Positions 56,511-64,000 of a stretch of 64,000 bases of DNA are shown one piece after another (positions within the stretch are counted from its first letter, which is position 1; each line of letters opens with the position of its first letter). Location: contig NZ_SDWT01000001.1 of assembly GCF_004137255.1 (NCBI RefSeq), forward strand, positions 2,790,001 to 2,854,000, in the 5' to 3' direction. A program made the translations under genes and the position numbers. Origin of the DNA: Nocardioides oleivorans (GTDB lineage Bacteria; Actinomycetota; Actinomycetes; Propionibacteriales; Nocardioidaceae). The notes beneath the pieces are model-generated. The model did no database searches and was not told the origin of the DNA. It saw nothing but the letters and a program-made list of their open reading frames with translations.

Positions 56511-57638
56511 GTGCCCGGAACAGCCCCGCTCGCCCGGCAGCTGCCACGTGACCTCCACCCGGTCGCGTGGTGGGTGTGGGCGATCGGCCTGGCCACCGCG
56601 GCGTCACTCACCACCAACCCGCTCCTGCTGCTCCTGGTGATGGGCTCGGCGACGGTCGTGGTGATGGCGCGCCGCTCCGGGCACCCGTTCGGCCGCTCGT
56701 TCCGGCTGTACGCCGCCCTCGCCGCCGTCACGGTCGTCCTACGGGTCGTCTTCCGGATCCTCTTCGGCGGCCAGGAGGTCGGGCATGTCCTGCTCGAACT
56801 GCCCGAGGTCCCGCTGCCCGACTGGGCCGCGGGCGTCCGCCTCCTCGGTCCGATCACCAGCGAGGCGCTCCTCGCCGGGTTGTACGACGGCCTCCGGCTC
56901 GCCGCGGTCATCCTCTGCGTCGGCGCGGCCAACTCGCTCGCGAACCCCAAGCGGCTCCTCGCCTCGCTGCCGCCCGCGCTCTACGAGGTCGGCACCGCCC
57001 TCGTCGTCGCGGTCACGATCTTCCCGCAGCTCGCTGACAGCGCCCGTCGCGTCCGTGCCGCGCAGGCGCTCCGCGGAGGCACGACGAAGGGTGTGGGGCG
57101 GCTGCGACGGTTCCTCGTCCCGGTACTCGAGGACGCGCTCGAGCGCTCGCTCGCGCTGGCTGCCGGCATGGACACCCGCGGCTACGGCCGCTCCGGTGGC
57201 GCGACGGTGCGCGAGCGCTGGGTGACCGGCGGGCTGCTCCTCCTCGCCCTCACCGGCATCTGCGTGGGGACGTACGCCTGGCTCGACCCCACCGCGCCAC
57301 AGGTGCTCGCACTGCCCGTGCTCGGCACGGGCGTCGTCGTCGCCGTGGTCGGGCTCGTCAGCGCAGGCCGACGCGTGCAGCGCACCCGCTACCGGCCTGA
57401 TCTGTGGCGCGCGGGGGAGGCGGTCGCGGTCGGCACGGGGCTCGTGGTCGCCGTCCTCGGGTGGTACGTCGGCCACACGCAGGTGGTCGTGGCCTACCCC
57501 GGCGTCGACGTCGCGCCGTACCTCTCGCCCCTCGCGCTCCTGGTCGGCGTGCTCGGCACGGTCCCGGCCGTGGCCACACCGGTCCCCGCGAGCGCCCTCC
57601 CGCAGCGCGACAGCAGCCCGCGCGAGGTGGTCGCATGA
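56511..57638 (+). CDS. ECF transporter transmembrane coupling protein EcfT
   Basis: 375 residues. Membrane helices in the first 100 residues and near the end surround a cytoplasmic helical part with two Ala-x-Arg-Gly-like coupling motifs (AAQALRGG and AAGMDTRGYG) that bind the ATPase grooves. It links the S component to ATP hydrolysis. GTG at 56511 is 5 bases after the DUF4430 stop. The C-terminal half has four extra hydrophobic segments, longer than the minimal EcfT. Overlaps the ATPase gene by 4 bases. Confidence 0.9.
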   Translation: MPGTAPLARQLPRDLHPVAWWVWAIGLATAASLTTNPLLLLLVMGSATVVVMARRSGHPFGRSFRLYAALAAVTVVLRVVFRILFGGQEVGHVLLELPEVPLPDWAAGVRLLGPITSEALLAGLYDGLRLAAVILCVGAANSLANPKRLLASLPPALYEVGTALVVAVTIFPQLADSARRVRAAQALRGGTTKGVGRLRRFLVPVLEDALERSLALAAGMDTRGYGRSGGATVRERWVTGGLLLLALTGICVGTYAWLDPTAPQVLALPVLGTGVVVAVVGLVSAGRRVQRTRYRPDLWRAGEAVAVGTGLVVAVLGWYVGHTQVVVAYPGVDVAPYLSPLALLVGVLGTVPAVATPVPASALPQRDSSPREVVA

Positions 57639-59251
57639 TCGAGCGTGGTGTCGTCGAGCTCCGGGACATCGGCTTCCGGTACGACGAGCACGAGGTCCTC
57701 CGTCACGTCGACCTCACCCTCGAGGAGGGCGAGCTGGTCCTCGTGTCCGGTCGCACCGGGGTCGGCAAGTCCACCCTGCTCGGCGTCGTCACCGGTCTCG
57801 TGCCCCGGTTCACCGGCGGCGTGCTCACCGGTGACGTCCTGCTCGACGGCGCCAGCATCGTCGACCAGCCGCCGCGGGAGCGCGCGCACGTGGTCGGTTA
57901 CGTCAGCCAGGACCCGCTCGCCGGCTTCGTCACCGACACGGTCGAGGAGGAGCTCGCCTACGGCATGGAGCAGGTCGGGACGGCGCCGGAGACGATGCGC
58001 CGGCGGGTCGAGGAGACCCTCGACCTGCTGGGCATCGCCGACCTCCGCGCGCGCGACCTGCGCACCCTCTCCGGGGGCCAGCAGCAGCGCGTGGCGATCG
58101 GCTCGGTCCTGACGATGCACCCGCGGGTCCTCGTCCTCGACGAGCCGACCTCGGCGCTCGACCCCACCGCTGCGGAGGACGTCCTGGCGACCATCACCCG
58201 GCTCGTGCACGACCTCGGGCTCACGGTCCTCCTCGCCGAGCACCGCCTCGAACGCGTCGTGCCGTTCGCGGACCGGGTCTGCCTGGTCACCGCCGACGGC
58301 ATCCGGGTCGACACCCCGCAGGCGGTGCTGGCCGACTCGCCCGTGGCGCCGCCGCTCGTCGAGCTCGGCCGTCTCGCCGGATGGAGCCCGCTCCCGCTGA
58401 CGGTGCGCGACGCGCGGCGACAGGCCCGGTCGCTGCCCGCCCTCGCCCCGCCGGTGCCGCCGGCACCGGTCGAGGTGGACCCGGTGCTCACCGCCCGCGG
58501 GGTGACCGTCGTCCACGGCGCCCACGTCGCCGTGCGCGACCTCGACCTGACGCTGGGTGCCGGCCGGGTGACGGTCCTGATGGGGCGCAACGGCTCGGGC
58601 AAGTCGAGCCTCATCTGGGCGCTCCAGGGCACCGGCAAGCGACGCTCGGGCTCGGTCCACGTGGCCGGCGACGACCCGGCCGACCTGGCGCCCGCCCAAC
58701 GGCGTACGCACGTCGGGCTGGTGCCGCAGAACGCCGCCGACCTGCTCTACCTCGAGTCCGTCGCCCAGGAGTGCGCCGCCGCCGACGCGGGCGCCGAGGC
58801 ACCGGCCGGCACCTGCCGAGGGCTGCTCGACCGGCTGGCCCCGGGCATCGACGGGACCATCCACCCGCGCGACCTGTCCGAGGGACAGCGACTCGCCCTG
58901 GCGCTGTCGATCGTCCTCACCGCCCGGCCGCCGGTCGTGCTCCTCGACGAGCCCACCCGAGGGCTCGACTACGCCGGCAAGGCCGAGCTCGCGCGGATCG
59001 TCGCCGATCTCGCGGCCGACGGGCGCGCCGTGCTGCTCGCCACCCACGACGTCGAGTTCGCCGCGCACGTCGCCGACGAGGTCGTCGTGATGGCCGAGGG
59101 AGAGATCGTCTCCGCCGGAGCGCCGCAGCGGGTGCTCGCCGAGTCGCCGTCGTTCGCGCCCCAGGTCACCAAGGTGCTCGGCGCGCCCTGGCTCGTCGTC
59201 GAGGAAGTCGCCACCGCACTCGCCGACACCCGCGACGAGGACGCACGATGA
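57635..59251 (+). CDS. ECF transporter fused double ATPase (EcfA-EcfA')
   Basis: 538 residues with two ABC ATPase domains in one chain. Domain 1: Walker A GRTGVGKST, signature LSGGQQQR, Walker B VLVLDEPTSALD, switch His in LLAEHRLE. Domain 2 (from about 285): Walker A GRNGSGKSS, signature LSEGQRLAL, Walker B VVLLDEPTRGLD, ATHDVEF. Both sites look active. In most ECF systems these are two subunits; fusion is common in actinobacteria. ATG at 57635 overlaps the EcfT stop; the stop overlaps the S-component start. Confidence 0.93.
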   Translation: MIERGVVELRDIGFRYDEHEVLRHVDLTLEEGELVLVSGRTGVGKSTLLGVVTGLVPRFTGGVLTGDVLLDGASIVDQPPRERAHVVGYVSQDPLAGFVTDTVEEELAYGMEQVGTAPETMRRRVEETLDLLGIADLRARDLRTLSGGQQQRVAIGSVLTMHPRVLVLDEPTSALDPTAAEDVLATITRLVHDLGLTVLLAEHRLERVVPFADRVCLVTADGIRVDTPQAVLADSPVAPPLVELGRLAGWSPLPLTVRDARRQARSLPALAPPVPPAPVEVDPVLTARGVTVVHGAHVAVRDLDLTLGAGRVTVLMGRNGSGKSSLIWALQGTGKRRSGSVHVAGDDPADLAPAQRRTHVGLVPQNAADLLYLESVAQECAAADAGAEAPAGTCRGLLDRLAPGIDGTIHPRDLSEGQRLALALSIVLTARPPVVLLDEPTRGLDYAGKAELARIVADLAADGRAVLLATHDVEFAAHVADEVVVMAEGEIVSAGAPQRVLAESPSFAPQVTKVLGAPWLVVEEVATALADTRDEDAR

Positions 59252-60072
59252 GCACCGTCGAGCCCACCCGGTCGCACCCCGTCCTCGGGGTCGCGCTCCC
59301 GATCGGACCGCGTACGGCAGCGGTGCTCGTGCTGGCTTCGCTGGCCGGGCTGATGATGCTGTGCTGGCCGCTGCTGCTCGACGCCCAGCCGGGCGACCGG
59401 GTGGAGCCGCCGTTCATCTTCCTCGCCCTGCTGCCGGTGGTGATGGTGGTCGTCCTCGCCGAGATGGGGGAGGGCGGCATGGACTCACGCGTCCTCGCCG
59501 TGCTGGGCGTCCTGTCGGCGATCAACGCCGTGCTGCGTGGCCTCGGCGCGGGCACGGCCGGCATCGAGCTGGTCTTCTTCCTGCTCGTGCTCGGCGGCCG
59601 CGTCTTCGGCGCGGGCTTCGGCTTCGTCCTGGGTTGCACGTCGCTCTTCGCCTCCGCCCTGCTCACGGCAGGGGTCGGCCCGTGGCTGCCCTTCCAGATG
59701 ATCTGCGCCGCGTGGGTCGGCATGTTCGCCGGCTTCCTGCCGCGGCGGGTGAGCGGTCGGGGCGAGATCGCCATGCTCGTCGCGTACGCCGTCGTGGCGT
59801 CGTACGCCTACGGGCTCCTGATGAACCTCAGCTCCTGGCCCTTCACGCTCGGCATCGCCGTCCCCGGCCACGAGGGCTCGCTGGCCTACGTCGCCGGCGC
59901 GCCCGTGCTGGAGAACGCCCACCGGTTCGCCGTCTACACGCTGCTCACCTCGACCGGCGGCTGGGACACCGGGCGCGCGATCACGACGGGAATCGCCATC
60001 GTCGTCCTCGGCCCCGCGATCCTCACCACGCTGCGCCGCGCGGCACGGCGCGCCGTAGTCCGCCCCGGCTGA
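59248..60072 (+). CDS. ECF transporter substrate-binding S component
   Basis: 274 residues, about six to seven membrane helices. Segments with the small-residue patterns of S components (LRGLGAGTAGIELVFFLLVLGGRVFGAGFGFVLGCTSLF is broken by short loops) and PFQMICAAWVGMFAGFLPRR, which likely contacts EcfT. Vitamin specificity cannot be read directly; the B12 riboswitch in front of the operon makes a corrinoid (CbrT-like role) or its precursor the best guess. It is longer than single-domain S components (about 180-200 residues). ATGA overlap with the ATPase gene. Confidence 0.85.
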   Translation: MSTVEPTRSHPVLGVALPIGPRTAAVLVLASLAGLMMLCWPLLLDAQPGDRVEPPFIFLALLPVVMVVVLAEMGEGGMDSRVLAVLGVLSAINAVLRGLGAGTAGIELVFFLLVLGGRVFGAGFGFVLGCTSLFASALLTAGVGPWLPFQMICAAWVGMFAGFLPRRVSGRGEIAMLVAYAVVASYAYGLLMNLSSWPFTLGIAVPGHEGSLAYVAGAPVLENAHRFAVYTLLTSTGGWDTGRAITTGIAIVVLGPAILTTLRRAARRAVVRPG

Positions 60073-60171
60073 CGCGACCGGCTCCGGCACCCGAAGCCGC
60101 CACCGAACCGACCACGACACGTCACCGGAGGGTCGCCCGTCGGCCAAGCCCGGCCGACAGCCTCCCAGGAC

Positions 60172-61764
60172 GTGGAGACCTCTCGGCGGGTACTGCTCAA
60201 GGGTGGCCTCGTGGCCGCCGGCGTCACCTTCCTCCCCGGCATGACCGGGCCGCCGCTCGACCTGCGGCCCACTGCTGCGGCGGTCACGCCATTCGACAAC
60301 CCGTTCAGCCTCGGCGTCGCCAGCGGCGACCCGTCACCCGACGGGTTCGTGCTCTGGACGCGGCTCGCGCAGCTCCCCCTCGACGACGACGGCCTCGGCG
60401 GGATGGGCCAGACGGTCCGAGAGGTCGAGTGGCAGGTCGCCACGGACCCGGTCTTCCGGCGCGTCGTCCGCCGCGGCAGGACGCGCACCGGGCCGGCGCA
60501 GGGCCACGCGATCCACCTCGAGCCGTCAGGTCTCCAACCCGACCGCGACCACTGGTACCGGTTCCGGCTCGGCCGCCACCTCTCACCCGTCGGCCACACC
60601 CGGACCGCCCCGCGTCCGGACTCGGCACCCGCCGCGCTCGCGGTGGCGTACGCCTCGTGCGCCCAGTGGGAGCACGGGTGGTTCACCGCCTACCGCCGGA
60701 TGGCCGAGGACGAGCCCGACCTCGTGCTGCACCTCGGCGACTACCTGTACGAGTACGACCCCGGCTTCGAGCCGCCCGCGAGCGGCACCGTCCGCCACCA
60801 CCAGGGTCCCGAGACGGTGACGCTGGCGGACTACCGGCGCCGGCACGCGCAGTACAAGACCGACGAGGACCTCCAGCTGCTGCACGCGACCGCACCGTGG
60901 GTCGCCGTCTTCGACGACCACGAGGTCAGCGACAACTGGGCGGACGAGAGCCCCGGTACGACGACCCGCCGCGACGGGTTCGGCGAGCGCCGCGCCGCCG
61001 CGCTGCGGGCCTACTGGGAGAACATGCCGCTGCGCCGCTCGGCCTTCCCGCAGGGCCCGGACATGCGGGCGAACCGGCGCTTCCAGTGGGGCGGGCTCGC
61101 GACGTTCCACATGCTCGACACCCGGCAGTACCGCGACCGGCAGGCCTGCGGCGACGGCATGGGCACGTGCGACGAGACGTGGGAGCCGGACCGCTCGATC
61201 CTCGGCACGTCGCAGGAGGCGTGGGTCGACGAGGGGCTGCGTACGTCCACCGCGACGTGGGACGTGCTCGGCCAGCAGGTGCCGTTCGGTCGCCTCGAGC
61301 TGAGCCCGGTCGAGATCGGGCGGCTGTCGATGGACACCTGGGACGGCTACCCGTCGTGCCGCGACCGGGTGCTCGACTCGATGGCGCAGGCGGCCAACCC
61401 GGTCGTGCTGACCGGCGACGTGCACGACTCGTTCGCGACCGAGGTGTGGCGCGACCACGAGGACCCCGCGTCGGTGGCCGTGCCCGAGATCATCTGCACC
61501 TCGGTCTCGAGCAACGGCGACGGCGAGGACACCCCGGACGGCAGCTTCCGCTACGCGCGGACCAACCCGCAGGTGAAGTTCTGGAACGAGCTGCGCGGCT
61601 ACGTGAACCTCACGTTCACCCCCGACCGGCTCGGCGTCGACTACCGGAACCTGCCCTACGTCCACGAGCCCGGCGCACCGGTCTTCACGCGGGCGTCGTT
61701 CGCGGTCGAGGCAGGGTCGCCGCTGCTCCACGAGACGGGTGCGCACCCGCTCGCTGGGTCGTGA
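60172..61764 (+). CDS. phoD: PhoD-family alkaline phosphatase, Tat-exported
   Basis: 530 residues from GTG at 60172. Twin-arginine signal TSRRVLLKGGLVAAG; N-terminal beta domain with SLGVASGDPSPDGFVLWTRL; metallophosphatase core with ASCAQWEHG, LHLGDYLYEY, FDDHEVSDNW, GQQVPFG and LTGDVHDSFATEVW, matching the Fe/Ca-binding PhoD centre. It releases phosphate from phosphomonoesters and diesters outside the cell. The TGA stop lies inside a copy of the palindromic repeat (61761-61781), so the original C-terminus may have been altered by it. Confidence 0.92.
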   Translation: METSRRVLLKGGLVAAGVTFLPGMTGPPLDLRPTAAAVTPFDNPFSLGVASGDPSPDGFVLWTRLAQLPLDDDGLGGMGQTVREVEWQVATDPVFRRVVRRGRTRTGPAQGHAIHLEPSGLQPDRDHWYRFRLGRHLSPVGHTRTAPRPDSAPAALAVAYASCAQWEHGWFTAYRRMAEDEPDLVLHLGDYLYEYDPGFEPPASGTVRHHQGPETVTLADYRRRHAQYKTDEDLQLLHATAPWVAVFDDHEVSDNWADESPGTTTRRDGFGERRAAALRAYWENMPLRRSAFPQGPDMRANRRFQWGGLATFHMLDTRQYRDRQACGDGMGTCDETWEPDRSILGTSQEAWVDEGLRTSTATWDVLGQQVPFGRLELSPVEIGRLSMDTWDGYPSCRDRVLDSMAQAANPVVLTGDVHDSFATEVWRDHEDPASVAVPEIICTSVSSNGDGEDTPDGSFRYARTNPQVKFWNELRGYVNLTFTPDRLGVDYRNLPYVHEPGAPVFTRASFAVEAGSPLLHETGAHPLAGS

Positions 61765-61781
61765 GTCTCCAGGAGACTCAC
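61761..61781. repeat. Palindromic repeat, copy 4 (3' end of phoD)
   Basis: Arms GTGAGTCTCC and GGAGACTCAC around a central A, in the 26-base gap between the convergent phoD and sugar-dehydrogenase genes. It supplies the phoD stop codon, and its 10-bp stem could serve as a bidirectional terminator. Confidence 0.9.
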
Positions 61782-61790
61782 TGCCCAGTG

Positions 61791-62966
61791 TCAGGGCTGG
61801 ATGCGGATGATCCGGTCATCGGCCGGCGTCGGGTTGCCGCGCCCGTCCTGGTTGGACGTGGTCACCCAGAGCGTGTCGTCGGGAGCCGTGACGACCGTGC
61901 GCAGTCGCCCGTAGTCCTCGGCGAAGAAGGCCTTCGGCTTCGTGGCCCTGCCGGCAGGGGTCACGGTGATGCGCCAGAGCCGCTCGCCACGCAGCCCGGC
62001 CATCCAGAGGTGCCCGTCGGCGTACGCCAGTCCGCTCGGCGAGGCCTGGTCGACCGGCCAGACGAGCTGCGGGTCGATGAACTCGGGCGCACCGCCGCTG
62101 CCCTCGACCTCGGGCCAGCCGTAGTTGCCGCCCTTCTCGACCAGGTTGAGCTCGTCGTACTCCGAGTCGCCGAACTCGGATGCCCACAGCCGGCCCTCGT
62201 CGTCCCAGGCCAGTCCCTGCACGTTGCGGTGCCCGAGCGACCACACGGGCGAGCCCGGGTCGGGGTTGCCGGGTGCGGGTTCGCCGTCGGCGGTGATGCG
62301 GAGGATCTTGCCGGCGAGGCTGCCCGGGTCCTGGGCGAGCCCGGGGTCACCGGTCTCGCCCGTGGTGACGTACAGGTAGCCGTCGGGACCGAAGGCGATC
62401 CGGCCGCCGTCGTGGATGAAGCCCGCGGGGATGCCGTCGAGGACGACGGTGGGCTCACCGATCTCCCCGTCGGCGACGACCGCCTTGACGACGCGGTTGT
62501 CCGAGCCGGTGGTGAGGTAGAGGAACAGGGTCTGGTCGCTGTCGTAGTCGGGCGAGACCGCGACTCCGAGCAGCCCTGCCTCACCCTGGGGGACTGCGCC
62601 GCCGATCGCGCCGAGGCGGCTCCGGGCACCGTCCGGGGTGATCTCGAGGACCAGGCCGGTCATCCGCTCGGTCACGACCGCGTTGCCGTCGGGCAGGAAG
62701 TCCACGCCCCACGGGACCTCCATCTGGTCCACCAGGGTGCCGAGCGCCTCCGGAGCCCCGTCTTGTCCGCCGCTGTTGCCGCCGCCGCTGTCGCCGCCAC
62801 CGTCGGAGCTGGGCTCGTCGGTCGGCGTCGGTTGCGACGGTACGTCGGTGGGCTGGGTGATCCGCGGGATCGACTCGGGGGTGGCGTCCTCGGAGCAGCC
62901 GGTCGCGGCCAGGGTGAGGGCCAGTGCGGTGAGGGCCAGTCGTGCCGAACCGGGTCGCGTGCTCAT
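61791..62966 (-). CDS. PQQ-dependent sugar dehydrogenase-like lipoprotein
   Basis: 391 residues. Lipoprotein signal with lipobox ATGC (lipidated Cys about residue 24), an acidic Gly/Ser-rich spacer, then a six-bladed GSDH-type beta-propeller (about 70-391) with VPWGVDFLPDGNAVVTER, GLLGVAVSPDY, IHDGGRIAFGPDGYLYVTTGE, SLGHRNVQGLAWD and YGRLRTVV. The HDGGRI, RNxQG and GDSEYDELN positions fit soluble glucose/aldose dehydrogenases. Likely oxidises sugars at the cell surface with PQQ. ATG at 62966 overlaps the stop of the EamA gene upstream. Confidence 0.9.
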   Translation of the reverse strand: MSTRPGSARLALTALALTLAATGCSEDATPESIPRITQPTDVPSQPTPTDEPSSDGGGDSGGGNSGGQDGAPEALGTLVDQMEVPWGVDFLPDGNAVVTERMTGLVLEITPDGARSRLGAIGGAVPQGEAGLLGVAVSPDYDSDQTLFLYLTTGSDNRVVKAVVADGEIGEPTVVLDGIPAGFIHDGGRIAFGPDGYLYVTTGETGDPGLAQDPGSLAGKILRITADGEPAPGNPDPGSPVWSLGHRNVQGLAWDDEGRLWASEFGDSEYDELNLVEKGGNYGWPEVEGSGGAPEFIDPQLVWPVDQASPSGLAYADGHLWMAGLRGERLWRITVTPAGRATKPKAFFAEDYGRLRTVVTAPDDTLWVTTSNQDGRGNPTPADDRIIRIQP

Positions 62967-63874
62967 GTCGCCAGTGTGCCGGGTCCGGCCGCATGTTCCT
63001 CGGCGTCGTGGCCGGGCGGCTCGCCGAGCGCCGACCCGGAACGGGTCGCGCCGATGCTCGCCGCGACCACGCAGGCGATGGCCAGCCATTGGACCGGCGC
63101 GAGGTGCTCGTGGAGCACGACGATGGCGGCCAGCGCCGCGGCCGCCGGCTCGAGGCTCATCAGGATCCCGAACACCGCGGGCCGCAGGCTGCGCAGCGCG
63201 ACGAGCTCGCAGCTGTAGGGGATCACCGAGCTCAACACCCCGACGAGCGCGCCGAGCAGCAGGATCCGGCCGTCCCAGAGGCCGCTGCCGGCGGTGAGCA
63301 GTGCCGGGAGCGTCATGCCGAGCGCTGCCACGGTGCTCGCGACCGCGAGGCCGTCGAACCCGGCCCAGCGGCGGCCCGTGCTCGCGCTGAGCAGGATGTA
63401 CGCCGCCCACGCGACGCCGGCGAGCAGGGCGTACGCGACACCGAGCGGGTCGAGGACGCTCCTCTGGAAGCCGAGCAGGACGACGCCGAGGCCGGCGAGG
63501 AGCACCCAGACGAGGTCGCGGGCGCGGCGGGACCCGACGAGCGCGAGCGTCAGCGGGCCGATGAACTCGATGGTCACCGCGATGCCGAGGGGTATGCGGG
63601 AGAACGACTGGTAGATGCCCCAGTTCATAGTCGCCAGGCTCACGCCGAAGCCGATGACGACGAGCCAGTCCCGCCCGGTCCGGCCGGTGAGCCTGGGTCG
63701 TACGAAAGCGGCGAGCACGAGCGAGCTGGTGACCAGCCGGAGCCACACCATCGCCGTCGGCGAGATCTCGCCGAAGAGGCCCTTGGCGATGGCTGCGCCG
63801 AGCTGCACGGACAGGATCCCGACCAGGACCAGCCCGACGGGGCCGAGCAGGGCACGGCTGGGGCTTCGGGTCAC
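62963..63874 (-). CDS. EamA/DMT-family transporter, RhtA-like
   Basis: 303 residues with ten membrane helices in two EamA halves. The motifs ISPTAMVWLRLVTSSLVL, ATMNWGIYQSFSRIPLGIAVTIEFIGPL and PYSCELVALRSLRPAVFGILMSLEPAAAAL (the last in pieces) resemble the RhtA threonine/homoserine exporter subgroup. Substrate uncertain. GTG at 63874 sits 6 bases after a TAGTCT -10 element on the minus strand. First of a two-gene unit with the lipoprotein (ATGA overlap). Confidence 0.88.
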   Translation of the reverse strand: MTRSPSRALLGPVGLVLVGILSVQLGAAIAKGLFGEISPTAMVWLRLVTSSLVLAAFVRPRLTGRTGRDWLVVIGFGVSLATMNWGIYQSFSRIPLGIAVTIEFIGPLTLALVGSRRARDLVWVLLAGLGVVLLGFQRSVLDPLGVAYALLAGVAWAAYILLSASTGRRWAGFDGLAVASTVAALGMTLPALLTAGSGLWDGRILLLGALVGVLSSVIPYSCELVALRSLRPAVFGILMSLEPAAAALAAIVVLHEHLAPVQWLAIACVVAASIGATRSGSALGEPPGHDAEEHAAGPGTLAT

Positions 63875-63880
63875 CGCCGA

Positions 63881-63886
63881 AGACTA
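63881..63886 (-). promoter_or_regulatory. Leaderless -10 element (EamA gene)
   Basis: Minus-strand TAGTCT ends 6 bases before the GTG at 63874. Confidence 0.55.
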
Positions 63887-63967
63887 GTCAGGGCTCCGGG
63901 ACCTGTCGCACCGTCGGGTGCGAGGAGTAGCGTCGACGTCCACCGCAGCGAGACCAGGAGGCTTCCG

Positions 63968-64000
63968 ATGACGCGAACCCTGCTGATGGTGGGCACCAAG
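63968..64000 (+). CDS. Start of an unidentified gene, cut by the window edge
   Basis: Eleven codons (MTRTLLMVGTK) after a strong Shine-Dalgarno AGGAGG 8 bases upstream; a TAGCGT -10 lies near 63928. The opening resembles BNR/WD40-type beta-propeller proteins that begin LLVGTKKGLF, but this is too short to name. Confidence 0.45.
   Translation, partial: MTRTLLMVGTK

Overview
This high-GC window reads as the chromosome of a Gram-positive actinomycete, most likely Nocardioides or a close relative in the Nocardioidaceae. The evidence is the gene order ndk - mreBCD - pbp2 - rodA ... rne - rplU - rpmA - obgE - proB, the very GC-rich third codon positions (which produce long shadow reading frames), an RNase E/G with large disordered flanks, many 4-base ATGA/GTGA gene overlaps, and many genes whose start codon lies only 6-9 bases after a TANNNT -10 element (leaderless mRNAs).

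Layout. (1) 1-6210: end of ndk, then the rod-shape operon mreB, mreC, mreD, PBP2 and rodA. (2) 6207-9302: a membrane-anchored endonuclease/exonuclease/phosphatase protein on the minus strand, then a B12-binding-type radical SAM protein (TIGR03960-like). (3) 9450-20420: a surface-polysaccharide island with five GT2 glycosyltransferases, a SAM methyltransferase, an acyltransferase-3 protein, a Wzx-like flippase, a DUF2304 protein and a large membrane protein. It separates the radical SAM gene from its usual partner, the DUF2344 gene at 20434. (4) 20434-28614: DUF2344 protein, rne, rplU, rpmA, obgE, proB. (5) 28655-33021: MazG-like protein, aminoglycoside-nucleotidyltransferase-like protein, then cysteine desulfurase - mnmA - short MetE-like methionine synthase. 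(6) 32939-41465: a second glycan island with GT-C-like membrane proteins, a GT2, a methyltransferase-like protein and a UPF0104 protein. (7) 41488-44481: alpha/beta hydrolase, DHA2 drug exporter and its TetR regulator. (8) 44687-51614: ligA, a secreted RTX-like protein, gatC-gatA-gatB. (9) 51822-60072: the most interesting region. (10) 60172-64000: Tat-exported PhoD phosphatase, sugar-dehydrogenase lipoprotein, EamA exporter and the first codons of another gene.

Region 9 holds two secreted, related alpha/alpha-toroid proteins. The second lies behind a cobalamin (B12) riboswitch whose downstream hairpin covers the ribosome binding site. It is followed, with 4-base overlaps or a 5-base gap, by a DUF4430 protein on a long Ser/Pro/Gly stalk with a C-terminal membrane anchor, and by a complete ECF transporter (EcfT, a fused double ATPase, an S component). 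A toroid plus a DUF4430 beta-domain is the architecture of animal intrinsic factor and transcobalamin, here split over separate proteins and placed next to an importer. I propose a Gram-positive corrinoid-capture and uptake system.

A second unusual signal is a near-perfect palindrome (TGAGTCTCCWGGAGACTCA). It occurs three times in frame in the stalk of the DUF4430 protein and once at the end of phoD, where it supplies the stop codon.
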